Source of the DNA: a virus
DNA length: 64,000 bases
IMG/VR virus record: IMGVR_UViG_3300047089_000307
Span: 62,001-126,000 of that record
Strand: one strand, 5' to 3'
This document shows, piece by piece, positions 15,097 through 21,938 of this stretch. A program made the position numbers and the translations under genes. The notes under the pieces were generated by a model, which had not been told where the DNA came from, did not search any database, and worked only from the letters and a program-made list of their open reading frames with translations. Every line of letters starts with the position of its first letter. Position 1 is the first letter of the stretch.

Positions 15097-15374
15097 GTCT
15101 GACCGATTCAGAGCTGGAGGAACAGGTCCGCAGGATGCGGTCGATCGGGATGTCCACCCGCAAGATCGCCGAGACGATCGGGGACGTCAGCCAGTCCACC
15201 GTCGTGCGGATGCTCCAGAAGATCAACTCCGGCCCGCAGCCGATCCTGCGCGATAAGCCCCCGCCTGGGCGGATGGTCACGACCGCATGGGTCACGATCG
15301 CGGTCGTCGCGGTGGTGATGGCGGTGGCGTTCATCGTGCTGACCGCTGCCGTGGCCACCATCGCCTGGAAGTAA
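15093..15374 (+). CDS. Membrane-anchored helix-turn-helix protein
   Basis: 93 aa from GTG 15093. Residues 5-45 form a resolvase-type HTH (E-Q-V-R-R-M-R-S-I-G-M-S-T-R-K-I-A, then S-Q-S-T-V-V-R-M-L). Residues 60-92 are one long membrane helix (T-I-A-V-V-A-V-V-M-A-V-A-F). A DNA-binding motif fused to a C-terminal membrane anchor could tie phage DNA or a promoter to the membrane. It sits between hydrolase genes in the lysis cassette. Confidence 0.75.
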   Translation: MSLTDSELEEQVRRMRSIGMSTRKIAETIGDVSQSTVVRMLQKINSGPQPILRDKPPPGRMVTTAWVTIAVVAVVMAVAFIVLTAAVATIAWK

Positions 15375-15375
15375 C

Positions 15376-15435
15376 GAATCGATCACGGGTCAGGGCTGTG
15401 CGGCCCGGGCTCGTGATTCATTCGTGATTCACTCG
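15376..15435. repeat. Inverted and direct repeats after the HTH-membrane gene
   Basis: GAATCGATCACG at 15376-15387 faces CGTGATTC at 15412-15419 across a GC-rich centre, and TTCGTGATTCA/TTCGTGATTCAC is repeated in tandem at 15410-15431. This could be a terminator or a binding site for the adjacent HTH protein. The rest of the 151-base gap up to 15526 shows no gene. Confidence 0.4.
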
Positions 15436-15525
15436 CCGTTCTGCTTGTGCGCTTGCAGATGCACGTGCTTGGCTTCTGGATGTTTCGGAGTCTTTCCCCG
15501 TCTCAATCCAGGAGCGTGATGCGCC

Positions 15526-16365
15526 ATGAGGTGGCGCCGTTACCGGCCACAGCCCTCGGCAGAGGCAGGCACGATGCCGCTGCCGCGGGCAGCAGGTCCT
15601 GCTGACTGCACTACCCCGATGCCCGCGGTTCGCACATCGCGGTTCCTCACCCCGGCCCGCACGGGAATTGCGGCCCTGGCCGTCGCGGCCGTTACCGCCG
15701 GCACCGCGCTGGCGCTGGTAGCCCCGGCCAGCCCCGCGCTCGGCGCCGCCGACGCGCTTGCTGTCCCTGCCGCGGCTGCCATCCCGGTCACGTACGCGGA
15801 TACGGGCAGTCCTGCCCTAGACAAGGCGCAGCGGGCCGCGGCTACGGGCCTGGCCACCGCGAAGGCCGACGCCCTGGCCGTGCACCAGGCTCACCTGTCT
15901 CACACGACGCACCTGGCAGTACTCACGCGCCTGGCCGCGCAGAAGAAGGCCGCGGCAGCCGCCGCACGGCAGCTCCTCATCGAGCAGGCTGCCGCGAAGA
16001 AGGCGCACAGCGTCGCGCCTGTCGCGCACCACCAGCCCGCAGGCTCCTCCGGAGGGTCCTCCTCATCCGGGTCATCCGGCTGCTCTGACCCGTCCGGTCA
16101 CCTGACCGCCTCCCAGATGAGCATGCTCTGGCTGTGCGCCGGCGGCCCGTCCTGGGCGGTCAGCCACGCGCTGCGGATCGCCATGTGCGAGAGCGGCTGG
16201 AACACCTTCGCGCACAACCCCAGCGGCGCGACCGGCTTGTGGCAGATCCTCGGCCAGGTCACCGCCTTCGGGGGCAGCTTGCGCGACGCGCACGTCAACG
16301 CGCTCAACGCCGTGGCCAAGTTCCGGGCCAGCGGCGACACCTTCGCCCAGTGGGTGTGCCAGTGA
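15526..16365 (+). CDS. Secreted transglycosylase-like endolysin
   Basis: 279 aa. A long N-terminus holds a membrane or signal helix (residues 45-75, G-I-A-A-L-A-V-A-A-V-T-A-G-T), then an Ala/Lys/His helical region, a Ser/Gly linker, and a C-terminal lytic domain: I-A-M-C-E-S-G-W-N with the catalytic-type Glu, H-N-P-S-G-A-T-G-L-W-Q-I, N-A-V-A-K-F and Q-W-V-C-Q. This is the transglycosylase-like (Rpf/SLT) fold that cuts glycan strands. AGGAG lies 10 bases before the ATG; GTG and ATG codons just upstream are alternative starts. Confidence 0.85.
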   Translation: MRWRRYRPQPSAEAGTMPLPRAAGPADCTTPMPAVRTSRFLTPARTGIAALAVAAVTAGTALALVAPASPALGAADALAVPAAAAIPVTYADTGSPALDKAQRAAATGLATAKADALAVHQAHLSHTTHLAVLTRLAAQKKAAAAAARQLLIEQAAAKKAHSVAPVAHHQPAGSSGGSSSSGSSGCSDPSGHLTASQMSMLWLCAGGPSWAVSHALRIAMCESGWNTFAHNPSGATGLWQILGQVTAFGGSLRDAHVNALNAVAKFRASGDTFAQWVCQ

Positions 16366-16787
16366 CCGCCATGACCGCCGTCATCTCCTCCCCGGTGACG
16401 GTCGCGTCCCTCGCGCTGATCGCCGGGATCATCGGGTGCTGCGGCGCCTGGCTGCTGGGCGGGGTCCTCGGTTACAAGCGGGGGTACTCACGCGGCGCGT
16501 TCGAGGCCAGCCTTGACGCGACCGTGAGCGCCATGCCAGCCGCCCGGCGCTCTGCGGAGTGGCGTCCCCCCGTCACGCCGGACGGCTGGGTGAGCCTCCC
16601 GCCCGTCAGGCAGCGGATCACCCCGGTCCAGGCCACCGCGCTGCTGCCCCGCGTCGCCGAGCCCTACCGGCAAGGCCCGGTGAACGTCACCGCGCCTCAG
16701 CCTGCTATCGGGCTGTCCGACGCCGAATGGCTCGATCAGATGGCCCGGCAGGCTGAGGAGTTCCGGGAGAAGATGTCATGCCCGTAA
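16362..16787 (+). CDS. Single-pass membrane protein in lysis cassette
   Basis: 141 aa from GTG 16362 (GTGA overlap), or ATG 16371. One N-terminal helix (V-A-S-L-A-L-I-A-G-I-I-G-C-C-G-A-W-L-L) is followed by a soluble Pro/Arg-rich region ending in W-L-D-Q-M-A-R-Q-A-E-E-F. Lying between two hydrolases and coupled to both, it may act as a holin, spanin-like partner or hydrolase regulator. Confidence 0.65.
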   Translation: MTAMTAVISSPVTVASLALIAGIIGCCGAWLLGGVLGYKRGYSRGAFEASLDATVSAMPAARRSAEWRPPVTPDGWVSLPPVRQRITPVQATALLPRVAEPYRQGPVNVTAPQPAIGLSDAEWLDQMARQAEEFREKMSCP

Positions 16788-17575
16788 TGGAGAGGAAGAC
16801 CTTGATCAAGCGCATCCTGGCTGTCCTGGCGATGTCCGCCGGGCTGGCCGTCCTCCCTGCCGCGCAGGCCCTGGCAGCGCCTTCAGCGCCAGCGGCCACC
16901 GCCGCGGCTGCCTCGCAGGCCACCGCGCTCCCCGAGCTGGCGGCCCCGGCGGGACTGCGCGCGGCGGTCGCCCCGCACCGGGCAGTCCTGCGCTGGAACG
17001 CCGTCCGCGGCGCCAGTGACTACGAGCTGCGCATCACCGGGCCATCCCGCTTCGACCGGGTGGTGCCCGATGGCCTGCGGCATGCCGGGGTCACTGTCGT
17101 GCTGGCACCGGGACGGTACTCTGCCGCGGTGCGCGCCGGGCGGTCAGTCCATGACGTGCACGGGCACTGGTCGGCGGCCCTGGGCTTCACCGTGCCCGGC
17201 TCGCACCCGGTGACGACCGGGTCATCCCTGGCGGCCCGCGCGCTGGCCTGGGCATTCGCTCAGGCGGGCAAGCCGTACGTATGGGGCGGCTCCGGCCCTG
17301 GCGGATTCGACTGCTCGGGCCTGGTGATGGCCGCTTACCTGCACGCGGACGGCATCTCCCTGCCGCACAACACGGTGGCGATGCTCGGCTCGGGCAAGCT
17401 CGCGCGCACGTACAGCCCGCAGCCGGGAGACGCGGCCTTCTACGGCACCGGCCACGTGGAGCTGTACGTCCGGTCAGGGGTGACGTGGGGCGCGCACCAC
17501 TCCGGCACGGTGATCGGCTTCACGTACTACGCCGGGAGCTCCTGGAGGCCCACCGCTTTTTACCGGGTCGTGTAG
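16778..17575 (+). CDS. Secreted NlpC/P60 peptidoglycan endopeptidase
   Basis: 265 aa. A signal peptide (I-L-A-V-L-A-M-S-A-G-L-A ending A-L-A-A-P), a fibronectin-III-like domain (residues 50-145: P-A-G-L-R-A-A-V, W-S-A-A-L-G-F-T-V) and a C-terminal NlpC/P60 domain with W-G-G-S-G-P-G-G-F-D-C-S-G-L-V, G-H-V-E-L-Y-V and H-H. Cys, His and a third polar residue form the triad that cuts D-glutamyl-diaminopimelate links. It probably works with the transglycosylase upstream. Confidence 0.92.
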   Translation: MPVMERKTLIKRILAVLAMSAGLAVLPAAQALAAPSAPAATAAAASQATALPELAAPAGLRAAVAPHRAVLRWNAVRGASDYELRITGPSRFDRVVPDGLRHAGVTVVLAPGRYSAAVRAGRSVHDVHGHWSAALGFTVPGSHPVTTGSSLAARALAWAFAQAGKPYVWGGSGPGGFDCSGLVMAAYLHADGISLPHNTVAMLGSGKLARTYSPQPGDAAFYGTGHVELYVRSGVTWGAHHSGTVIGFTYYAGSSWRPTAFYRVV

Positions 17576-17592
17576 CCCCCTCCCGGTAGACA

Positions 17593-17631
17593 GGAAGGCC
17601 CTCTGCCCTCCCCCCCAGCAGAGGGCCTTCC
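17593..17631 (+). terminator. Hairpin terminator after the NlpC/P60 gene
   Basis: A 14-bp stem GGAAGGCCCTCTGC with its complement around a C-rich 11-base loop, 17 bases after the stop. No T-run, but the stem strength and position suggest the end of the lysis transcript. Confidence 0.75.
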
Positions 17632-17707
17632 GCCTGCCCGGACGACCGCAACAGACTTTTATAAGGTACGCTGCCTCTCGCAGGCAATCACCTCTGAAAG
17701 GCAGCAA

Positions 17708-18424
17708 ATGACCTTGTCCGGAAAGCGCCTCGCGGCGGCAGCCGTTGCGGCCATCGCCCTCACGGGAACAGCCGCCGGAGCCGCGTACGCGGCAGGCGCC
17801 GCCACCGTCATCCAGCCGAAGGCCGTGTACGCCTGCGAGGGCAGCGGGCACGTCGCGGTGACGTTCCTGTCCACGCCGTCCGCAACCTGCCCGGCCGGAA
17901 CCACGTCCATCATCGTCGGCGCGCAGGGACCGAAGGGCAGCACGGGCGCGGCCGGCCCGCAAGGTGACGCCGGAGCGCAGGGACCGTCCGGGGTAGTAAG
18001 CGCGGGCGTCCACGATCTCGGCGCCGTCGCCAGCGTGCCGACAGGAGGCGGGTTCGTCGCCAACTCCACGGAAGTCGGCACGGTCAGCCTGCCCGCGGGC
18101 ACTTACCAGCTGAGCCTGGCCGCCAAGGCCACCCCGCCCTCCGGCGGCACCGGGGCAGTCGAGGAGTTTCCCCAGTTCTTCGTCTACGACCAGGTAAAGA
18201 ACAGCGGTTTCACCGGGGACCTGCTGAATGCCGGCGCCGGCGCGCTGGAGTCCGGGACGCACGCCACGATTGACAGCTACTTCAGCGGGTCCGGGCTATT
18301 CACGCTGAGCACGGCTACCACGCTGCACGTCTACGCATTCGGCTACGACTCCGATACTGGCGCGGGCAGTTATGTCCTGGACGACCTGGCAATTACGGCG
18401 ATCCAGGTCGTTCCCGCAGCCTGA
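17708..18424 (+). CDS. Secreted collagen-like protein with jelly-roll C-terminus
   Basis: 238 aa. A signal peptide (residues 8-29, ending A-A-Y-A-A-G), a Cys-containing region (Y-A-C-E-G-S-G, S-A-T-C-P-A-G), eight Gly-x-y triplets (G-P-K-G-S-T-G-A-A-G-P-Q-G) and a beta-rich C-terminal domain (G-T-Y-Q-L-S-L-A-A-K). Collagen-like repeats trimerise surface or tail-fibre proteins. It is flanked by terminators and has its own upstream region with TAAGGT, so it looks like an independent cargo gene. Confidence 0.85.
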   Translation: MTLSGKRLAAAAVAAIALTGTAAGAAYAAGAATVIQPKAVYACEGSGHVAVTFLSTPSATCPAGTTSIIVGAQGPKGSTGAAGPQGDAGAQGPSGVVSAGVHDLGAVASVPTGGGFVANSTEVGTVSLPAGTYQLSLAAKATPPSGGTGAVEEFPQFFVYDQVKNSGFTGDLLNAGAGALESGTHATIDSYFSGSGLFTLSTATTLHVYAFGYDSDTGAGSYVLDDLAITAIQVVPAA

Positions 18425-18446
18425 GCGCGTACGCCGCCCCTGTGCC

Positions 18447-18490
18447 CGAAGGCCCCTCGCATGGCGACGTGCGAGGGGCCTTCGCCTTTT
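18447..18490. terminator. Intrinsic terminator between convergent genes
   Basis: A 14-15-bp stem CGAAGGCCCCTCGC with its complement around an 8-base loop, then CCTTTT. It closes the collagen-like transcript, and probably also the leftward operon that ends at 18490. Confidence 0.88.
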
Positions 18491-18900
18491 CAGTGACCGT
18501 TCTCGTCGCGGGATAGCTGCTGCTGATCGGTCAGCCCGGGGGTGAGGCGCCCGTCATGACGGGGATTAGGGTAATCGGAGTGCTTGCGGGCTCCCCTGCG
18601 CTGCTCGAACCAGATCATGACCGCCCGCCAGGCGACGATGCCGACGATTGCCGAGAGGAAGAAGGCCGCGACCCACTGGAGTACGTCGGAGGAGATCCCG
18701 AAGTCAAGGAACAGCCACGAGCCGAAGAGCGTGCCGGCGATGCACAGTTCCAGGATGACGATGTTGCGGCCCCACCAGGACTGCCACCAGGGCCAGTAGA
18801 CGGACGTGACCGGGACGAACAGCAGTGACGTGATGAACGCCGCGTTGATGAGCACGTGGTCGATGACCGTGAGAACGTGATCCTGTGGCAAACCCCTCAC
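18490..18900 (-). CDS. Three-helix membrane protein, holin-like
   Basis: 136 aa. Three hydrophobic segments: L-I-N-A-A-F-I-T-S-L-L-F-V, I-V-I-L-E-L-C-I-A-G-T-L-F-G and V-A-A-F-F-L-S-A-I-V-G-I-V-A-W. Q-S-W-W-G-R lies between the first two, and R-A-V-M-I-W-F-E-Q-R-R after the third. Proteins of this layout are common next to lysis genes in actinophages. The charged C-terminal tail fits a holin. Confidence 0.72.
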   Translation of the reverse strand: MRGLPQDHVLTVIDHVLINAAFITSLLFVPVTSVYWPWWQSWWGRNIVILELCIAGTLFGSWLFLDFGISSDVLQWVAAFFLSAIVGIVAWRAVMIWFEQRRGARKHSDYPNPRHDGRLTPGLTDQQQLSRDENGH

Positions 18901-19094
18901 CCTCCCCGGTGCCGGGCCGCCCGCGTGATGAGGACATCAAGCCGGGCTGACACGTGGTTGTCCTGCCGCATCTCGCTGAGCGGGACTACCACATTATGCC
19001 GTGCCGCACGCAGCCGGGCCTCTGCCGCCTCGCGGGCCTCTCGGGCCTCGCGGGCGTCATTGCTCTCGGTCCGCACCCAGAATCTCCACCTCAT
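18897..19094 (-). CDS. Small coiled-coil protein (DUF7620-like)
   Basis: 65 aa. The start MRWRFW is followed by an Arg/Glu/Ala coiled coil (R-E-A-R-E-A-R-E-A-A-E-A-R) and a basic C-terminus with N-H-V-S-A-R-L. The layout matches a small protein that accompanies holin-like genes in actinophages. 4-base overlaps on both sides. Confidence 0.7.
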   Translation of the reverse strand: MRWRFWVRTESNDAREAREAREAAEARLRAARHNVVVPLSEMRQDNHVSARLDVLITRAARHRGG

Positions 19095-19348
19095 GGGCCT
19101 GGCTGCTTCCCTGCCTCAACTGCGATGCGCTTCATCGCGGCAAAAAGCTCCTTGGCGGCGCCACCCTGGTCAAGTACCTGCTCGGCGACCTTCTGGTTGA
19201 GCTCGGCGGCGGCCTTCCAGTCATCACGCTGCTTGCGCATGTCGTCCAGCTCGCCCTTGCGGACAACCTGGCCTGAGATGAGAAGGCCAATGAAGACGAC
19301 GATCGCCCCGCCGTTCTCCAGCAGGGTGATGATGTCATGCGCTCCCAA
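19091..19348 (-). CDS. Small membrane protein with coiled-coil tail
   Basis: 85 aa from TTG 19348 with GAGGTAG upstream. One membrane helix (A-I-V-V-F-I-G-L-L-I-S-G-Q) and a charged helical tail. With the neighbouring coiled-coil and three-helix proteins it forms a holin-type trio. Confidence 0.65.
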   Translation of the reverse strand: MGAHDIITLLENGGAIVVFIGLLISGQVVRKGELDDMRKQRDDWKAAAELNQKVAEQVLDQGGAAKELFAAMKRIAVEAGKQPGP

Positions 19349-19466
19349 CCCACTACCTCATCTGCCCTGACGCGGAATTCGTAGTCCAGGGAGATGCCGG
19401 CCGGAAGGCGCTCAGCTCCTTGCACGGGAGTTTACGCCGGGAGCCGTGCTTAAACGAGGACCAGCG

Positions 19467-19754
19467 TTACAGGAGGGCAGTCTCCAGGCGCGACGGCCCG
19501 CAGGAGGAAGGGCAGTAATGACCCGCCCGGTCGAAGGTGACGGCGCACCCGGCCGCGATGACGGCCTCCTCGCGGGTGGCGCTCAGGCCGCCGTTGAGCC
19601 GCTGGCCGTCCAGGTACAGGTGCCAGTACCAGCCGGCCTCGCCCATGTCGGTGATCCGGCGCTCATACTCCCCGCGGTGCCGCGCCTCCGTTCCCCGCCG
19701 CAGGGCGACAGCCAGCTCTGCGGGCAGGGAAGCGGCCGTCGCGTCCTCGCTCAC
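19467..19754 (-). CDS. Hypothetical protein
   Basis: 95 aa from GTG 19754 (GTGA overlap with the XRE gene). A helical N-terminus with R-R-G-T-E-A-R-H-R-G-E-Y-E-R-R, then a beta part G-W-Y-W-H-L-Y-L-D-G-Q and three Cys (A-A-G-C, Y-C-P-S-S-C). The 118 bases between it and the next gene show no clear gene. Confidence 0.65.
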   Translation of the reverse strand: MSEDATAASLPAELAVALRRGTEARHRGEYERRITDMGEAGWYWHLYLDGQRLNGGLSATREEAVIAAGCAVTFDRAGHYCPSSCGPSRLETALL

Positions 19755-20173
19755 GCCGGGCCGGCGCACCCGGGCTCGTGGCCGGAGAGCGCCTCGCACC
19801 GCGGGCAGGGAACGCGGAACACGGGCTCGCGGAACACGGGGATCACGCTCCCGGGGGGCAGGAGGTCCGCCGGCTCGCAGCCCAGCGCGTCGCACATCTG
19901 AGCGAGGGTGGCGGTCTTCGGCCTGCGGTGGCCGTTCTCGATCTTGGCGATGGCGTCCGGCGTGATGGTGTACTTGCCCTCACTCGGGCACAGTGCCTCG
20001 TGGCTGTACGGCCGGCCGCAATGCGAGCACGGGCCGTTGCTCATCGCCTCAGCCAGCTGCGCCCGGTTCATCAGCCTGCTCTGGCGCATGCGGACAAGGC
20101 GGGCGCGGTCAATGTCGATTCCCGCGCCCGGTCGCTTGATGGCAGTGGTCCCTGCCCTTCCGCTGCTGGTCAT
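19751..20173 (-). CDS. XRE-family regulator with zinc-ribbon insert, leaderless start
   Basis: 140 aa from ATG 20173. An HTH (R-M-R-Q-S-R-L-M-N-R-A-Q-L-A-E-A-M ... I-A-K-I-E-N-G-H-R-R-P) is interrupted by C-S-H-C-G-R-P-Y-S-H-E-A-L-C, and there is a second C-P-R-C ... H-E-P-G-C cluster at the C-terminus. TATCAT lies 6 bases before the ATG, so the mRNA should be leaderless and the annotated longer frame is not used. Probably a transcription regulator of the early or lysogeny region. Confidence 0.82.
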   Translation of the reverse strand: MTSSGRAGTTAIKRPGAGIDIDRARLVRMRQSRLMNRAQLAEAMSNGPCSHCGRPYSHEALCPSEGKYTITPDAIAKIENGHRRPKTATLAQMCDALGCEPADLLPPGSVIPVFREPVFRVPCPRCEALSGHEPGCAGPA

Positions 20174-20179
20174 CCCGTC

Positions 20180-20185
20180 ATGATA
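20180..20185 (-). promoter_or_regulatory. Leaderless promoter -10 for the XRE gene
   Basis: TATCAT on the minus strand, six bases before ATG 20173. See similar arrangements at 50748, 53603, 57114 and 57155. Confidence 0.65.
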
Positions 20186-20190
20186 CCCCT

Positions 20191-20445
20191 TCAGACTATT
20201 TTGAAGATCAGCAGCATCCCGGGTAACAGCGGCGGCCACCCTGCGGGGCGCAGCAGGTTGTACAGCTCCGTCAGCAGGCGCGGGTCAGTGCGCCAGTTGT
20301 GGTTCCCGTTAGAGAAGGCTTCCGGTGACGTGCACCGGCAGCAGCTCCCCATGGCGCCCAGGACCTCGCCGAGCGTCTGGGCGATCATGTCCGCCTCAAG
20401 CCGGGGGACCTTGATGGTGACCTCGGTCTGCTGGGTGACGTTCAC
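20191..20445 (-). CDS. Hypothetical protein with CCRC motif
   Basis: 84 aa from GTG 20445 (GTGA overlap with the macro gene). V-T-Q-Q-T-E-V-T-I-K-V-P-R, then C-C-R-C-T-S and a helical C-terminus ending in a hydrophobic stretch (L-L-P-G-M-L-L-I-F-K-I-V). The end overlaps the promoter zone of the XRE gene. Function unknown. Confidence 0.6.
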   Translation of the reverse strand: MNVTQQTEVTIKVPRLEADMIAQTLGEVLGAMGSCCRCTSPEAFSNGNHNWRTDPRLLTELYNLLRPAGWPPLLPGMLLIFKIV

Positions 20446-20957
20446 GGTCGAGGTGCTTCTCCGGCTGGCAGGTCGTAGATGGTGACCGGGACGCCGCGCC
20501 GGCACAGGGACCACTCGATGACTGGCCGTACCTGGTCCCAGCGGCCCCCGCCCAGCCCGCAGCCGATCCGCGGCATGTGCACGGAGGCACCGGTCTTGCG
20601 GGCCTCCTCACCGACCGCCCGCAGCGCGCCGCCGAGCTCGGCGTACCGGACCGGCGGCAGCCCGTCGCCGGCGGGCGAGCTGGCAGTGCCCCGCTGCGCG
20701 ATCATGTTGGCCACCACCGTCTGGTCATCGACGCGGACCAGCTGCGTGTACCCGAGCTCGAAGTGCGGCCCCTCCCGCGCCCACAGCCGGTATTCCTCCT
20801 CCGGCTCCGGCCACCGCGCGGAGATGGCCATGACGAACCCGGAGCCCCAGGCGCCGATGTCGTTGCAGACGTGCGCGATGATGCGCTGCCCGTCCGCCTG
20901 CGGCATCGTGGCGTCCCCGGTGACGTACAGCAGCGGTGCCCGCTGGATGGTGATCAT
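20442..20957 (-). CDS. Macro-domain ADP-ribose-processing protein
   Basis: 171 aa. Macro-domain features: G-D-A-T near the start, I-I-A-H-V-C-N-D-I-G-A-W-G-S-G-F-V, and R-I-G-C-G-L-G-G-G-R-W-D. The Asn and the glycine-rich loop bind ADP-ribose; the closest family is the Appr-1''-p phosphatase type. In phages such proteins could remove ADP-ribose marks or consume ADP-ribose signals from NAD-based defences; that use is inference. Confidence 0.88.
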   Translation of the reverse strand: MITIQRAPLLYVTGDATMPQADGQRIIAHVCNDIGAWGSGFVMAISARWPEPEEEYRLWAREGPHFELGYTQLVRVDDQTVVANMIAQRGTASSPAGDGLPPVRYAELGGALRAVGEEARKTGASVHMPRIGCGLGGGRWDQVRPVIEWSLCRRGVPVTIYDLPAGEAPRP

Positions 20958-21166
20958 TAGCAGCTCCCGAACTTAAAGGACATGAACCCGGCCTCGTCTC
21001 CGGATGAGGGGGTGAGGAAACCCAGGGCCTTCAGCCGCTGCACGTCCTCAGGCGTCACCAGCGCCGGGTCAATGTTCACCCACAGCACGTCGTGCTCGCA
21101 GACGGTCGGGCTCTCCGGATTGCCGTACTTGCGGAAGATGACCAGTGCCGCGATCAGGTCATCCAT
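20957..21166 (-). CDS. Small actinophage protein ending SFKFGSC
   Basis: 69 aa from ATG 21166 with a strong AGGAGGAG site. Y-G-N-P-E-S-P-T-V-C-E-H-D-V-L-W-V, then L-K-A-L-G-F and the conserved end S-F-K-F-G-S-C. It resembles a short family seen in many actinophages. Function unknown. Confidence 0.7.
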   Translation of the reverse strand: MDDLIAALVIFRKYGNPESPTVCEHDVLWVNIDPALVTPEDVQRLKALGFLTPSSGDEAGFMSFKFGSC

Positions 21167-21392
21167 GACTCTCCTCCTGCTCTCGCCTGCGTGCCTGCCT
21201 GGCCTCCCGGCCCGAGGGGCAGCCCTGCCATGGCGCTGCCTCAACCTCGCAGACGGTGCGCCCGGCATCCAGGAGGGACTGCACGGCCATCTCATTCGTT
21301 ATCCCGTGACCTTTGACCTCACCGGGCAGCGGACTGACGACGAACCAGGACGGCTCCTCGGGATCACTCCCGTGACTGATCTGCACTTTCAC
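21159..21392 (-). CDS. Hypothetical small protein
   Basis: 77 aa from GTG 21392 (GAGGAAGCAA upstream). Beta-rich start (K-V-Q-I-S-H-G-S-D-P), a helix M-A-V-Q-S-L-L-D-A-G, then an Arg/Gln-rich end. It overlaps both neighbours. Function unknown. Confidence 0.6.
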   Translation of the reverse strand: MKVQISHGSDPEEPSWFVVSPLPGEVKGHGITNEMAVQSLLDAGRTVCEVEAAPWQGCPSGREARQARRREQEESHG

Positions 21393-21759
21393 TTGCTTCC
21401 TCTCTCGTGTGCGCGGCCACGAAGGTGGCGTAGCGCAGGACGAGCCCGCGGTCCCTCTCCCCCAGCCTCGCGAAGATCCGGAGGAGCTCTTCCCGGGCAT
21501 GCTCGGCCACGGCGGCCTCCTCACCGAGCAGGTAGCCGGCGCTGACCTGGTAGATGCTCGCCAGCCGGCGCAGCTCCAGCCCGGTAACCTTGCGCTTGCC
21601 GTTCTCGATGGCGGAGACGACGGACCTGACGTACCCGAGCCGGGCCGCCACCTCGTCCTGGGACAGCCTCGCGGCGGCCCGGCTACCGCGCAGCCTGGCG
21701 GCCAGTGCCCGCTCGTCCTGCCGCTGGCCGGCCGCGGCGCGCAGCTCGGGCAGGCTCAC
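21364..21759 (-). CDS. XRE-family transcriptional regulator
   Basis: 131 aa. A classical HTH_3 domain at residues 20-75: L-R-G-S-R-A-A-A-R-L-S-Q-D-E-V-A-A-R-L-G, then V-V-S-A-I-E-N-G-K-R-K-V. The helical C-terminus may dimerise. The second XRE protein in this leftward operon. No integrase is in view, so a lysogeny role cannot be proved. Confidence 0.85.
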   Translation of the reverse strand: MSLPELRAAAGQRQDERALAARLRGSRAAARLSQDEVAARLGYVRSVVSAIENGKRKVTGLELRRLASIYQVSAGYLLGEEAAVAEHAREELLRIFARLGERDRGLVLRYATFVAAHTREEASESADQSRE

Positions 21760-21938
21760 TGGGGGACCTCCGTCCCCAGGCCCTCAGCGCTGAAGCGCAG
21801 TACCCGGCCGTCATTCACGACGACGACCATGGACCCGTCATCCAGCTGGCACATGATCCCGCTGGCCTCCTCCAGGTACATGCCCTTGGTCGTCCACGCG
21901 TCACCGGTTGTCTTGTGCAGGCCGAGGTACACCCTCAC
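21756..21938 (-). CDS. Hypothetical small protein
   Basis: 60 aa from GTG 21938 (GTGA overlap). Beta-rich: V-Y-L-G-L-H-K-T-T-G-D-A, then M-C-Q-L-D-D-G-S-M-V-V-V-V. Coupled to the XRE gene by a 4-base overlap. Function unknown. Confidence 0.65.
   Translation of the reverse strand: MRVYLGLHKTTGDAWTTKGMYLEEASGIMCQLDDGSMVVVVNDGRVLRFSAEGLGTEVPQ

Noticed and set aside
15376-15435. attP site for integration
   Set aside because: Repeats are present, but there is no integrase gene in the window and no tRNA identity, so an attachment site cannot be supported.
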